From: Leeia aquatica
GTDB taxonomy: Bacteria; Pseudomonadota; Gammaproteobacteria; Burkholderiales; Leeiaceae
DNA: 64,000 bases
Assembly: GCF_012641365.1 (NCBI RefSeq)
Contig: NZ_JABAIM010000001.1
Coordinates: 1,364,001 to 1,428,000, forward strand
Direction: 5' to 3'
The notes under the pieces were generated by a model. That model had not been told where the DNA came from. It saw nothing but the letters and a program-made list of their open reading frames with translations, and ran no database searches. The translations under genes and the position numbers were made by a program. Shown here piece by piece: positions 37,727 through 46,235 of this stretch; within the stretch, counting starts at the first letter, position 1, and the number at the start of each line of letters is the position of its first letter.

Positions 37727-37987
37727 TCAGCTGGCGGGCTTCAGCTTGCCGCCCATTTTCACGCAGCTGCCTGCCGCCACGTACTTCCACTCGTTCGGGT
37801 CATTACTGGTGGTGGATTGACCAGCGCAGCTGTGCGAGCCATTGGCCGAAGCGCAGTCATTCTGGCCAGCCTTGGTGATACCGTAGCACTTTTCCTTGGC
37901 GCCATCGGCCTGGGCCACGCCGCTGGTCAGGCTGAGCGCCAGCAAACCGGAGACGGCGCCGAGCATCAGTGCGTGTTTCTTGTCCAT
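37727..37987 (-). CDS. bufA: bufferin precursor peptide (BufA, DUF2282)
   Basis: An 86-residue peptide with a signal sequence ([19 protein letters not shown].. cleaved after AQA). The mature part has four cysteines in the DUF2282 pattern: EKCYG, QNDCAS, SHSCAG and [10 protein letters not shown]. It is a RiPP precursor: the MNIO BufB is expected to modify the central cysteines and the outer pair to form a disulfide. The mature product binds copper in the periplasm. An AGGAG-like site precedes the ATG. It is the first gene of bufA-bufB-bufC-doxX. Confidence 0.92.
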   Translation of the reverse strand: MDKKHALMLGAVSGLLALSLTSGVAQADGAKEKCYGITKAGQNDCASANGSHSCAGQSTTSNDPNEWKYVAAGSCVKMGGKLKPAS

Positions 37988-38074
37988 GAAATTACTCCTT
38001 GTTGAGTTGGGCTACCCTGCCGGCAGCGTAAGGGAAAACATAAGCGATTGCAGATGAATGAATCCTGAACTACG

Positions 38075-38102
38075 TCGGACCTTTTCCTTCGGGTTCTGTT
38101 CC
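38075..38102 (-). promoter_or_regulatory. candidate ECF-sigma promoter for the buf operon
   Basis: On the minus strand GGAAC (38098-38102) and TCCGA (38075-38079) are spaced like extracytoplasmic sigma promoters (RpoE-like -35 GGAAC, -10 TCnGA). They lie about 90 bases upstream of bufA. Bufferin operons elsewhere are often ECF-controlled. No sigma gene is nearby, so this is tentative. Confidence 0.3.
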
Positions 38103-38225
38103 CTCGGCTTCAACTGCAACCTTCCTGCTGCTTGGTCAGGCGTGACCCCGTTATTCTTACAGGCATTTGGAAAAAAATCTGCCTGCAGGTAGCATAGTTC
38201 ACCAGCAGCCATCACACCATGCCCC

Positions 38226-38780
38226 ATGAGCAAAGCCTTTACCCGCGAAAACGATCAGGACGACGATGATGATCTGGGCGGTGCCCCGCCTGTTCCGTCC
38301 GGCAGCAAGAACTACATGACCCCCAAAGGGCACCGTCGCATGCAAGATGAGCTGCGGCAATTGGTCACCACCACCCGCCCGGAGCTGGTGCAGGTGGTCA
38401 GCTGGGCCGCCAGCAATGGTGATCGCTCGGAAAATGGCGATTATCTGTATGGCAAGAAGCGGCTGCGCGAAATCGACCGTCGCATCCGCTTCCTCACCAA
38501 GCGGCTGGAACAGGCGGAAGTGGTGCCGACCACCCGCACCGATACCGACCAGGCGTTTTTTGGTGCCACTGTCTGCTATAGCCATGCCGACGGGGTGGAG
38601 CGGACCGTGTCCATTGTCGGGCTGGACGAAATCGACCCGGCGCGTGGCTATGTCAGCTGGATTTCACCGATTGCCCGCGCGCTGAACAAAGCCCGCGCTG
38701 GCGATGTGGTGCGCCTGCAAACCCCGAATGGCTGGGAAGAACTGGACGTACTCGACGTCCGCTACGAGGATCTGGACTGA
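38226..38780 (+). CDS. greB: GreB, transcription elongation factor
   Basis: A 184-residue Gre factor. The N-terminal coiled coil (MTPKGHRRMQDELRQLVTTTRPELVQVVSWAASNGDRSENGDYLYGKKRLREIDRRI) has the acidic tip DRSENGDY. A C-terminal FKBP-like domain follows. It stimulates RNA polymerase to cleave backtracked transcripts. The acidic N-terminal extension (NDQDDDDDLGG) is unusual. nudC starts directly after its stop (TGAATG), so the two are coupled. Confidence 0.94.
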   Translation: MSKAFTRENDQDDDDDLGGAPPVPSGSKNYMTPKGHRRMQDELRQLVTTTRPELVQVVSWAASNGDRSENGDYLYGKKRLREIDRRIRFLTKRLEQAEVVPTTRTDTDQAFFGATVCYSHADGVERTVSIVGLDEIDPARGYVSWISPIARALNKARAGDVVRLQTPNGWEELDVLDVRYEDLD

Positions 38781-39590
38781 ATGTTGCCCTCTCGCTTTGA
38801 ACCGGCATTAACCCCGCCTGCAGACAGCCAGGCAGCGCCACTCTACTTTGTGTTCCGCAACGGTGAGCTGCTGCTGCAGGGTGAACCGGCACAACTGGCG
38901 CCTCTTCCGGCCCAGACCGACGGGCTGCATTATCTGGGCCAGCTGGAAGACACCCCTTGCTACACCGCCCACTACCCGCATGACGATACGCCAGAGGGCT
39001 GCCAGTGGGTGGGCCTGCGGGCCAGCCACGCGCTGATTGGCAATGAGCTGTTCCAGATTGCCGGGCGTGCCAGCCAGATTCTGGAATGGGACCGCAGCCA
39101 TCGTTTCTGCGGCGTCTGCGGCAACCCGACCCGGATCAAGCCGGGTGAGCGGGCGCGTGAGTGCACCGCCTGCGGGCATCAGGTCTGGCCGCGTATCAGC
39201 CCGGCCATGATGGTGCTGGTTCGCCGTGGCAAACAGCTGCTGATGGCACGCGGCCCACACTTCCCGCCGGGGGTTTACAGCGCGCTGGCGGGCTTTGTCG
39301 AAGCCGGCGAATCGCTGGAACAGACGGTACACCGCGAGGTGCGTGAAGAGGTCGGCGTACGCATCCACAACCTGCGCTACTTCCACAGCCAGAGCTGGCC
39401 GTTTCCGCACTCGCTGATGCTGGCCTTTACCGCAGACTATCTGGAGGGTGAGCTCACTCCGGATCTGTACGAGATCGAGGACGCGCGCTGGTTTGACATC
39501 GACGACCTGCCAAACTGGCCGTTCAAGGCCAGTATTGCGCACCAGCTATTGAGCCACGTGGTGGCACAGATCCGTCAGGAAGAAGGCTGA
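38781..39590 (+). CDS. nudC: NAD(H) pyrophosphatase / NAD-RNA decapping hydrolase NudC
   Basis: A 269-residue Nudix enzyme. The zinc ribbon is FCGVCG..ECTACG, the Nudix box GFVEAGESLEQTVHREVREEVGV, and the NudC-specific SQSWPFPHSLMLAF follows. NudC splits NAD(H) and removes NAD caps from RNA. Pairing with greB on one transcript is a transcription/RNA-turnover neighbourhood. It begins immediately at the greB stop. Length and motifs are typical. Confidence 0.94.
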   Translation: MLPSRFEPALTPPADSQAAPLYFVFRNGELLLQGEPAQLAPLPAQTDGLHYLGQLEDTPCYTAHYPHDDTPEGCQWVGLRASHALIGNELFQIAGRASQILEWDRSHRFCGVCGNPTRIKPGERARECTACGHQVWPRISPAMMVLVRRGKQLLMARGPHFPPGVYSALAGFVEAGESLEQTVHREVREEVGVRIHNLRYFHSQSWPFPHSLMLAFTADYLEGELTPDLYEIEDARWFDIDDLPNWPFKASIAHQLLSHVVAQIRQEEG

Positions 39591-39593
39591 GAC

Positions 39594-39908
39594 TCAGGCG
39601 GCGGGGGTTTCTTCTGCCGCTGGTGCCACCTCTTCCGCCTTGGCTTCCAGCTCGGCGGCCTCCTTTGGGTGACGCCGCCGCCAGTGCAACCAGTGCAGCA
39701 CATCGTGCAGCACCTGCTTGCCACTCTTGACGCCTTGCATGCCCAGCCAGACCGTCCACCACAATACGATCACCAGCAGCGGCCCCCAGGATGGGGACTG
39801 CAGCAGCACGTGCAGCACCAGCCCGAGCAAAGCCGCCCCACCAGCCAGGCAGAGGCCGCCGAACAGCATGTCGAGCAGGGAGAGGGGACGAGGGGGCATA
39901 TCGGCCAT
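39594..39908 (-). CDS. hypothetical two-helix membrane protein with acidic Ala/Glu tail
   Basis: About 104 residues. Two hydrophobic helices (SLLDMLFGGLCLAGGAALLGLVLHVLL and WGPLLVIVLWWTVWLGMQ) are followed by a charged KAEEVAPAAEETPAA-like tail. I do not recognise the family. The start is uncertain: ATG at 39908 or 39899, with no good Shine-Dalgarno. A TATAAT sequence overlaps the first ATG, so the message could be leaderless. It sits between nudC (convergent) and tesA on the same strand. Confidence 0.55.
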   Translation of the reverse strand: MADMPPRPLSLLDMLFGGLCLAGGAALLGLVLHVLLQSPSWGPLLVIVLWWTVWLGMQGVKSGKQVLHDVLHWLHWRRRHPKEAAELEAKAEEVAPAAEETPAA

Positions 39909-39945
39909 TATAGCCGGGTGACCGCGCAAGAGACAGCCAACACCA

Positions 39946-40536
39946 TTATTTCAGCAGCGGTTTGAGATAGGGCCAGATCGCTTCCAGCAGCAAGGGTTGC
40001 GCTGCCGCTACCGGATGGATGCCATCCACCTGGAACGCCTCGCGCTTGCCCGCCAAGGGGGCCAGGAACAAGGGCATCAGGCGAACTTGTCGCTGCTCGG
40101 ACACCTGACGGTACACCGCACTGAACTTCTCGTTGTAGGCCTTGCCATAGTTGGCAGGCATCTGCATGCCGACCAGCAGCACCTTGGCGCCAGCCTGCTG
40201 GCTCAGCTGCACAATGGCAGACAGGTTGTCCGTGGTGGTATTGAGCGGCAGTCCGCGCAGAGCATCGTTGCCACCCAGCTCGACGATGACAATGCCCGGC
40301 CGGTGCTGCTGCAGCAGTACAGCCACGCGACTACGGCCACCGGCACTGGTTTCACCCGATACACTGGCATTGACCACCTGATGCTGACCCGCTACCTTCT
40401 TGCCCAGCAGGTCAACCCAGCCTTGGTCACGTTGCAAACCATAACCGGCGGACAGACTGTCCCCCAGCACCAGAATGGTAGCCGCATGGGCCATGCCGAC
40501 CAGCAGGCCTGACAATCCGAATACGATACGACGCAA
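39946..40536 (-). CDS. tesA: TesA-type periplasmic lysophospholipase/arylesterase (GDSL/SGNH)
   Basis: A 196-residue SGNH hydrolase with a signal peptide (RRIVFGLSGLLVGMAHA). The catalytic serine block is LVLGDSLSAGYGL, the oxyanion glycine/asparagine block is VELGGNDALRG, and the Asp-His pair is in VDGIHPV. It is the TesA thioesterase/lysophospholipase L1 group. I chose the TTG start at 40536 because AAGGA lies eight bases upstream and the signal peptide starts there; a longer antisense-overlap frame is not credible. It is divergent from ybbA, as in E. coli. Confidence 0.9.
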   Translation of the reverse strand: MRRIVFGLSGLLVGMAHAATILVLGDSLSAGYGLQRDQGWVDLLGKKVAGQHQVVNASVSGETSAGGRSRVAVLLQQHRPGIVIVELGGNDALRGLPLNTTTDNLSAIVQLSQQAGAKVLLVGMQMPANYGKAYNEKFSAVYRQVSEQRQVRLMPLFLAPLAGKREAFQVDGIHPVAAAQPLLLEAIWPYLKPLLK

Positions 40537-40551
40537 GGTATATTTCCTTCC

Positions 40552-41253
40552 ATGACTGATACAACGGCCATCCTGCAAGCCACCCGTCTCGGGCGCACGG
40601 TTCAAGTCCACGATCAGGCCCTGCCCTTGCTGCAGGACATCCACCTGACGGTTCACGCCGGTGAAACCCTGGCGGTGGTGGGCCGCTCCGGTTCGGGCAA
40701 ATCCACATTGCTGGCCTTGCTGGCCGGACTGGACCAGTTTGACCACGGCGACGTGCAGTTGTTCGGCCAGTCACTGGCCGGGCTGGATGAGGATGGCCGA
40801 GCCCGTTTGCGTGCAGGCCGGGTCGGCTTTGTGTTTCAGAACTTCCAGCTGTTGCCCACGCTGAGCGCACTGGAGAATGTGCGTTTGCCACTGGAGCTGG
40901 CTGGCGACCGTGAAGCCGATGCCCGTGCGCGAGACATGTTACAGCAAGTGGGCCTGGCCGAGCGCATCGAGCACATGCCGGCACAGTTATCCGGTGGTGA
41001 GCAGCAGCGGGTAGCGCTGGCGCGCGCCTTTGTCATCCGCCCGCAATTGCTGTTTGCCGATGAGCCGACAGGCAACCTTGATGCCCATACTGGCGAGCAG
41101 ATCAGTGATTTACTGTTTGACCTCAACCAGCGCTTCGGCACCACACTGGTGCTGATTACCCATGATGAGGAGCTGGCACGCCGCTGTCAGCGCCGGTTGA
41201 CTTTGGCGGGGGGCCGTCAGCTGGCAGAAGCGATGGAGTCGTCCACCACCTGA
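40552..41253 (+). CDS. ybbA: YbbA-like ABC transporter ATPase
   Basis: A 233-residue MacB/LolD-type ATPase. Walker A is GRSGSGKST, then QNFQLLPTLSALENV, signature LSGGEQQR and Walker [13 protein letters not shown]. In E. coli the ybbA-ybbP pair lies opposite tesA. Here no YbbP permease follows: the next gene is dusA on the other strand, overlapping ybbA's end by 37 bases. It either works with a permease encoded elsewhere or is an orphan. Confidence 0.88.
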   Translation: MTDTTAILQATRLGRTVQVHDQALPLLQDIHLTVHAGETLAVVGRSGSGKSTLLALLAGLDQFDHGDVQLFGQSLAGLDEDGRARLRAGRVGFVFQNFQLLPTLSALENVRLPLELAGDREADARARDMLQQVGLAERIEHMPAQLSGGEQQRVALARAFVIRPQLLFADEPTGNLDAHTGEQISDLLFDLNQRFGTTLVLITHDEELARRCQRRLTLAGGRQLAEAMESSTT

Positions 41254-42215
41254 GCCAGGGCCTCCAGCAGCAGTTGCGGGTCATTGGCCTTGAGGCGGCT
41301 GGCGTCAGACAGCATGCGCCGCCACACCCGCGCACCAAAGCAGCCCTGGAACAAACCCAGGATGTGGCGTGCCATGAACTTGAGCGGCACCCCGGCCTGC
41401 AGTTCCTGTTCGACAAAGGGCAGGAAAGCCTGCAGCACTTCAGTCCGGGTCGGCACGGGGTGGTTGTCACCATACAGCCGGGCATCCGCCTGCACCAGTG
41501 CGTAAGGGTTATGGTAGGCCTCGCGGCCGATCATCACGCCGTCAACGTGCTGCAAATGCGCTTCCGCCTGCGCCAGCGTCGTGATGCCGCCGTTGATGAG
41601 GATTTCCAGCTCAGGAAATGCAGCTTTCAGCTGGTAGACATAAGGGTATTTCAGCGGCGGGATTTCCCGGTTTTCCTTGGGGGAGAGGCCCTTGAGGATG
41701 GCATTGCGGGCATGCACGATGAACACCGTGGTCTGGCTGTGCCGCGCCACCGTCTCCACAAAGTGGCGGAGGTAATCGTAATGCTCCACCTCATTGATGC
41801 CGATGCGGTGCTTCACCGTCACCGGAATCGACACCTGGTCCTGCATCGCCTGCAGACATTCCGCTACCAGCGCGGGCTCAGCCATCAAGCAGGCGCCAAA
41901 GGAGCCGGATTGCACCCGCTCGCTGGGGCAGCCGACATTAAGGTTCACCTCGTCGTAGCCCCATTGCTCTGCCAGCCTGGCACAGCGCGCCAGATCAGCC
42001 GGATCGCTGCCCCCCAGCTGCAGCGCCACCGGTTGTTCCAGCGGGTCAAAGCGCAGGAAGCGCTCGCGGTCACCATGCAAGATGGCCCCCGTATTGACCA
42101 TCTCGGTATACAGCCAGGTATGGCGGCTGATCTGGCGGAAAAAGTAGCGGTAAAAGCGGTCGGTCCAGTCCAGCATCGGCGCAATCGCCAGTCGCCGGGG
42201 CGGCAGGGTAGTCAT
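41217..42215 (-). CDS. dusA: tRNA-dihydrouridine synthase A
   Basis: A 332-residue FMN-dependent Dus enzyme. The start MLDWTDRFYRYFFR and the segments VALQLGGSDP, VNLNVGCPSERVQSGSFGACLM (catalytic Cys) and VDGVMIGREAYHNPY identify the DusA class, which reduces U20/U20a in tRNA. Its 3' end overlaps ybbA on the other strand by 37 bases, an unusually long convergent overlap. Otherwise standard. Confidence 0.94.
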   Translation of the reverse strand: MTTLPPRRLAIAPMLDWTDRFYRYFFRQISRHTWLYTEMVNTGAILHGDRERFLRFDPLEQPVALQLGGSDPADLARCARLAEQWGYDEVNLNVGCPSERVQSGSFGACLMAEPALVAECLQAMQDQVSIPVTVKHRIGINEVEHYDYLRHFVETVARHSQTTVFIVHARNAILKGLSPKENREIPPLKYPYVYQLKAAFPELEILINGGITTLAQAEAHLQHVDGVMIGREAYHNPYALVQADARLYGDNHPVPTRTEVLQAFLPFVEQELQAGVPLKFMARHILGLFQGCFGARVWRRMLSDASRLKANDPQLLLEALAQVVDDSIASAS

Positions 42216-42345
42216 GTCAGGCAGGGGTCGTGCAAAAGGATGGCATGCTACCTGAAGGCCCTGCTGCGCGGCAAAGTTTCCGACAGGCGTTGCTGCTGGG
42301 CAGCAAGACCGTTAGAGTAAGCTTTTCCTGCTGACGAGCCCGACC

Positions 42346-43029
42346 ATGACCTTGCACGCCCTGGCCCCCAATCTGTGGCACGCCCAACATCAGTTCAGCG
42401 TTTTTGGCATCCAGGCCAGTTCGCGCATGACGGTGGTCCGCTTTGCCAATGGGCAACTGTGGCTGCATTCACCGATCCGGCTGACCCCGGAGCTGCAAGC
42501 CGCGGTCAGCAATTTGGGCGAGGTGACCTGGCTGGTGGCCCCCAGCAAGATGCATCACCTGTTTGTGGGAGACTGGCAGCAGGCCTTCCCTCAGGCCAAA
42601 CTGTACGGGCCACGCGGTCTGGCACGCAAACGCCCGGACTTGACCACCCTGCAGCCGCTCCCTGAGCAGGCCTTGCCGGAATGGGCGGATGAGCTGTTGC
42701 AACTGCCTATCCGGGGCATCCCGGCGATGGGCGAGTCGGTCTGGCTGCACCGCGCCAGCGAAACCCTGATCCTGACCGATCTGTGCATGTGGATCATGGG
42801 TGACGTCCCCGCCAGCAGCCGCGCTTACGCCAGCCTGATGGGCGTGCGCAAGGCACCCAACGTGTCGCGACTGGTGCGTTTCGTCACCCGCGACAAGCCC
42901 GCCGCGCGAGACAGCGTCCGGCAGATGCTGCAATGGCCGATCTTGCGGGTGATCCTCGGCCACAATACAGTGCTGGAGCAGGATGCCAAGGCCACCTTGC
43001 AGCAGGCCCTCAGCTGGTTTGAACGCTGA
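42346..43029 (+). CDS. DUF4336 protein
   Basis: A 227-residue soluble protein of the DUF4336 family. The fold resembles a metallo-beta-lactamase shell (LWLHSPIRLTPELQAAVSNLGEVTWLVAPSKMHHLFVGDW), but the canonical HxHxDH zinc motif is missing. The function is unknown. The TusA-like gene follows after 41 bases on the same strand, with possible co-transcription. No signal peptide. Confidence 0.78.
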   Translation: MTLHALAPNLWHAQHQFSVFGIQASSRMTVVRFANGQLWLHSPIRLTPELQAAVSNLGEVTWLVAPSKMHHLFVGDWQQAFPQAKLYGPRGLARKRPDLTTLQPLPEQALPEWADELLQLPIRGIPAMGESVWLHRASETLILTDLCMWIMGDVPASSRAYASLMGVRKAPNVSRLVRFVTRDKPAARDSVRQMLQWPILRVILGHNTVLEQDAKATLQQALSWFER

Positions 43030-43070
43030 GCCCGCTGTGCGACAATAAAACATTCTGCTGGAATGGCATC

Positions 43071-43298
43071 ATGCACATCGACCGCGACATTGACCTCAAA
43101 GGGCTGAACTGCCCGCTGCCCATTTTGCGCACCAAGAAGGCACTGGCCGACATGAGCAGCGGCCAGACGCTACAGGTGTGGGCCACCGACCCCGGCACCC
43201 CGACCGACTTCGCCCAGTTTTGCCGCCAGACCGGGCATCAACTGCTGCTGTCCGAGCAGGTCGACGGGGCTTTCCACTTTGTGCTGCAGCGCAAGTAA
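43071..43298 (+). CDS. TusA/SirA-family sulfur carrier
   Basis: A 75-residue protein with the CPxP motif GLNCPLPILRTKKAL at about residues 12-26, whose cysteine carries sulfur as a persulfide. The family acts in tRNA thiolation or sulfur trafficking and can receive sulfur from IscS, encoded 36 kb away. TusA proper or a YedF-like paralogue cannot be told apart here, so no symbol is given. It ends three bases before the opposite-strand SDR gene stop. Confidence 0.87.
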   Translation: MHIDRDIDLKGLNCPLPILRTKKALADMSSGQTLQVWATDPGTPTDFAQFCRQTGHQLLLSEQVDGAFHFVLQRK

Positions 43299-43301
43299 GG
43301 C

Positions 43302-44222
43302 CTAGGCCCCGCGTGTCACCCCCAGCTCACGCAAGCCCTCCACCACCGTCGGGTAGCGCAAGCGATAGCGCAGTTCCCGCTTCAGCCGCTGGTTCTCCAG
43401 CTGGCGCGACTCATTGAGGAAAGACAACAAGCCGGGTGACAGCTGCTGTTGCGCTTCAGCACGGCTGATACGCGGCGGACGCGACAAGTGCAGGGCATCG
43501 GCCACGGCATCGAAGTAGTCTCCCATTTTTTGCCGGGAATCATCGCAGGCGTGGTACACCCGCTGCGGCCTGCCCCGAAACAATGCTGCCGCTACGATTC
43601 CGGCAAGGTCATCAGCATGGATGTGATTGGTATAGCTGTCCTCTGCTGCGTGCAGCGCCGCTGTACCGGCGCGCAACCGTGCTTCCGGCAAGCGCACTGC
43701 GGCATAAATGCCGGGTACCCGCAGGATACTCAGCCGCCGCCGGGCGGAGCGACCCCAATGCCGCAGGCGCTGCTCTGCTTCGACCCGACGCAAGGCACGC
43801 GGATTGCGCGCCGCCAAGGGCCGGGTTTCCGGCACCGCTGCCCCGCCACAATCTCCATACACACCGCTGGTACTGATGTAGACCATGCCTTGTGGTAAAC
43901 TGTTGAATTTGCTTGAGTCTGCGCGGGACAGCATCGCCAGCAGGCGGCGTCCACGAGGGTCATCCCGCCCGTCCGGATCCGGTGGCGCCAGCATCACCAC
44001 ATGGCGAACGAAACCGAGCCGACGGGTGGAAACCGGCCAGCGGTCGAGATCCCCCGGCAAGATGTGTGCGCCTTGCGCACGCCAGCGCTCGGCGCGCTCC
44101 GGATTGCGCAGCAGTGCGTACACGCGAAACCGGGGCAGCAGCCACGGCAGCAGACGCCAGGCAATATCGCCGCACCCCACCAGCAGCAGGGCGGGTTTAC
44201 GACGATGCAAGGGTATTTTCAT
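43302..44222 (-). CDS. NAD(P)-binding SDR/epimerase-like protein
   Basis: A 306-residue extended SDR-like protein. Rossmann loop ALLVGCGDIAWRLLPWLLPR (GxGxxG variant GCGDIA) opens the fold. MVYISTSGVYGDCGG..ETRPL gives the YSTSG-type serine, followed by RLSILRVPGIY. This resembles the betaproteobacterial YeeZ/'NAD-dependent epimerase' group of unknown substrate. The start at 44222 is MKIPLHRRK; the longer open frame is antisense to the ferredoxin reductase gene. The two genes are divergent. Confidence 0.78.
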   Translation of the reverse strand: MKIPLHRRKPALLLVGCGDIAWRLLPWLLPRFRVYALLRNPERAERWRAQGAHILPGDLDRWPVSTRRLGFVRHVVMLAPPDPDGRDDPRGRRLLAMLSRADSSKFNSLPQGMVYISTSGVYGDCGGAAVPETRPLAARNPRALRRVEAEQRLRHWGRSARRRLSILRVPGIYAAVRLPEARLRAGTAALHAAEDSYTNHIHADDLAGIVAAALFRGRPQRVYHACDDSRQKMGDYFDAVADALHLSRPPRISRAEAQQQLSPGLLSFLNESRQLENQRLKRELRYRLRYPTVVEGLRELGVTRGA

Positions 44223-44276
44223 GGGCAGGATCCTCGGACACGCACCGGTATCCGCACAACAGGGAACGTTAACGTC

Positions 44277-45308
44277 ATGTCTCGCCAAGTCACTTTGCAA
44301 CCCAGCGGCCACCAGTTTACCGCAAATGAGGGTGAAACCATCCTGGACGCCGCCATGCGCGCTGGATACAACCTGCCCTACAGCTGCCGCAATGGTGCGT
44401 GCGGCTCGTGCAAAGGCAATGTACTGGAAGGCACGGTTGATTATGGCAACCATTCTGCCAATGCCCTGAGTGAGACTGACAAAGCGGCGGGCAAGGCGCT
44501 GTTCTGCTGCGCCGTACCGCAGGGTGATGTGACACTGGAAGTGCGTGAAGTAGCCGGCGCCAAGGACATTGTGGCCCGCACCCTGCCGTGCCGGGTACAG
44601 TCGATCGACAAGCCGGCAGACGATGTTGCCGTGCTGTCGCTGAAGCTGCCGACCAACGAGCGCCTGCAATTCATGGCAGGCCAGTACATCGACATCCTGA
44701 TGAAGGATGGCAAACGTCGCAGCTTTTCGCTGGCCAATGCCCCGCATGATGACGAATTCCTGCAACTGCATATCCGGCACGTGGCGGGGGGCAGCTTCTC
44801 CGACTATGTGTTCAATGGCATGAAAGAGCGCGAGATCATGCGCTTCAACGGCCCGCATGGCAGCTTTTTCCTGCGCGAAGACAGCGACAAGCCGATGATC
44901 CTGCTGGCCAGCGGCACCGGTTTTGCGCCGATCAAAGGGATAGTCGAGCATATGCTGCACGAACAGTGCGACCGCCCGGTGGTGTTCTACTGGGGCGCGC
45001 GCCGTCCCAAAGACTTGTACATGTTTGAGCTGGCCGCAAGCTGGCAGACCCTGCACCCCAACTTCAGCTTCATTCCGGTGGTCTCGGATGCACTGCCAGA
45101 AGACCAGTGGCAGGGCCGTACTGGCTTTGTGCACCAGGCGGTGCTGGACGATTTTGCCGATCTGTCCGGTTATCAGGTATACGCTTGCGGTGCCCCCATC
45201 GTGGTGGAGGCCGCCCACAATGCCTTTACACGTGAGCGGGGCCTGCCAGAAGACGAGTTCTTCTCGGATGCCTTCTTTCTGTCCAAGGACATGAAGCCCA
45301 ACGGTTGA
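44277..45308 (+). CDS. [2Fe-2S] ferredoxin-fused NAD(P)H oxidoreductase (AscD/CDP-6-deoxy-glucoseen-reductase-like)
   Basis: A 343-residue flavoprotein. The N-terminal plant-type ferredoxin domain has ligands in SCRNGACGSCKG with the fourth in LFCCAVP. The FNR-like part carries FAD-binding RRSFSLANAP and NAD-binding LLASGTGFAPIKGIV. It is labelled CDP-6-deoxy-delta-3,4-glucoseen reductase in many genomes, but no deoxysugar genes are here. It more likely serves as a general electron-transfer reductase, for example for an oxygenase or reductase elsewhere. Start ATG at 44277. Confidence 0.87.
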   Translation: MSRQVTLQPSGHQFTANEGETILDAAMRAGYNLPYSCRNGACGSCKGNVLEGTVDYGNHSANALSETDKAAGKALFCCAVPQGDVTLEVREVAGAKDIVARTLPCRVQSIDKPADDVAVLSLKLPTNERLQFMAGQYIDILMKDGKRRSFSLANAPHDDEFLQLHIRHVAGGSFSDYVFNGMKEREIMRFNGPHGSFFLREDSDKPMILLASGTGFAPIKGIVEHMLHEQCDRPVVFYWGARRPKDLYMFELAASWQTLHPNFSFIPVVSDALPEDQWQGRTGFVHQAVLDDFADLSGYQVYACGAPIVVEAAHNAFTRERGLPEDEFFSDAFFLSKDMKPNG

Positions 45309-45375
45309 AACGGCAGCGGCAACCTCTCGTCTGCCAAACCATATTGATGTTTGGCGGGCTGACTATAGTACAGGC

Positions 45376-46149
45376 ATGATGCCCAAACGCCCTCTCCTTT
45401 TGCTGTGGCTCTTCCTGCTGGCCTGCCGGCCGGCAGGGGCCTTGCAACTGTTCACGGAAGAGTGGCCCCCCATCACATTCAGCCGTGAGGGCAAACCCAC
45501 CGGGCTGGCGGTGGAAGTGGTACAGGCCATCCAGAAGCGGCTAGGCCAACAGCAGGATATCCAGGTGGTGCCTTGGGCACGGGGTTATCGCATGGCGACC
45601 TCGGTGCCCGATGTCATGCTGTTCACCACCACGCGCACGGCGGAACGGGAGCAGCTGTTCACCCTGGTGGGCCCAGTCGCCCTGGGTATCAACAACCTGT
45701 ATGTGCGGCAAGCGGATACCCTCCAACTGCGGGCGCTGGATGATGCCAAGCTGCATGGTCTGATTGGCGTTTACAAGGATACGGTGTTCCAGCAATTCCT
45801 AGAGCGACAGGGCTTTGACAACCTCGATATTTCACCGGACCCGCAAAGCGCTGCACGCAAGCTGCTGGCCGGGCGAGTTCGCTTCTGGTTTGACTCCAAC
45901 CTGACCGCGCCCGCCATTCTGAAAGGGCTGCACGTCCCCACTACGGCCATACGCAGTGTGATGGCCGTGGAGGAAAACAACCTTTATCTGGCCTTCTCCA
46001 AAGGCACCCCGGCGGCCACCATCGAGAGCTGGCGTGCCAGCTTGCTGGCCCTCAAGCAAAGTGGCGAATTTACCCGCATCTACCAGCGCTGGCTTCCGGG
46101 TGAACTGCCCCCCATGAAAGTGGAAGTGATCGGCATCATGCCGCATTGA
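45376..46149 (+). CDS. periplasmic solute-binding protein, SBP_bac_3 type (copy 1)
   Basis: A 257-residue protein with a signal peptide (RPLLLLWLFLLACRPAGA) and the amino-acid-binding-protein fold (LQLFTEEWPPITF..GKPTGLAVEVVQAI). No permease or ATPase gene adjoins it. It is a close tandem paralogue of the next gene: most aligned residues agree by eye across the mature protein. Its leader is very short: the ATG lies only five bases after a shared CTATAGTAC sequence and lacks a clear Shine-Dalgarno. The ligand is unknown. Confidence 0.85.
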   Translation: MMPKRPLLLLWLFLLACRPAGALQLFTEEWPPITFSREGKPTGLAVEVVQAIQKRLGQQQDIQVVPWARGYRMATSVPDVMLFTTTRTAEREQLFTLVGPVALGINNLYVRQADTLQLRALDDAKLHGLIGVYKDTVFQQFLERQGFDNLDISPDPQSAARKLLAGRVRFWFDSNLTAPAILKGLHVPTTAIRSVMAVEENNLYLAFSKGTPAATIESWRASLLALKQSGEFTRIYQRWLPGELPPMKVEVIGIMPH

Positions 46150-46235
46150 TGGCAGACCTACCGTCCATCCTGCTTGCCGTGCAGACCCTACCCGGTCGTC
46201 TATAGTACCAACAGGACAAGGCAACGGCAGGATAC

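Noticed and set aside
39895-39915. TATAAT as promoter of the 39594 gene
   Set aside because: No -35 stands at 16-18 bases, so it is mentioned only as a possibility.
44223-45218. N-terminal extension of the SDR-like protein
   Set aside because: It is antisense to the ferredoxin reductase and has no recognisable domain.
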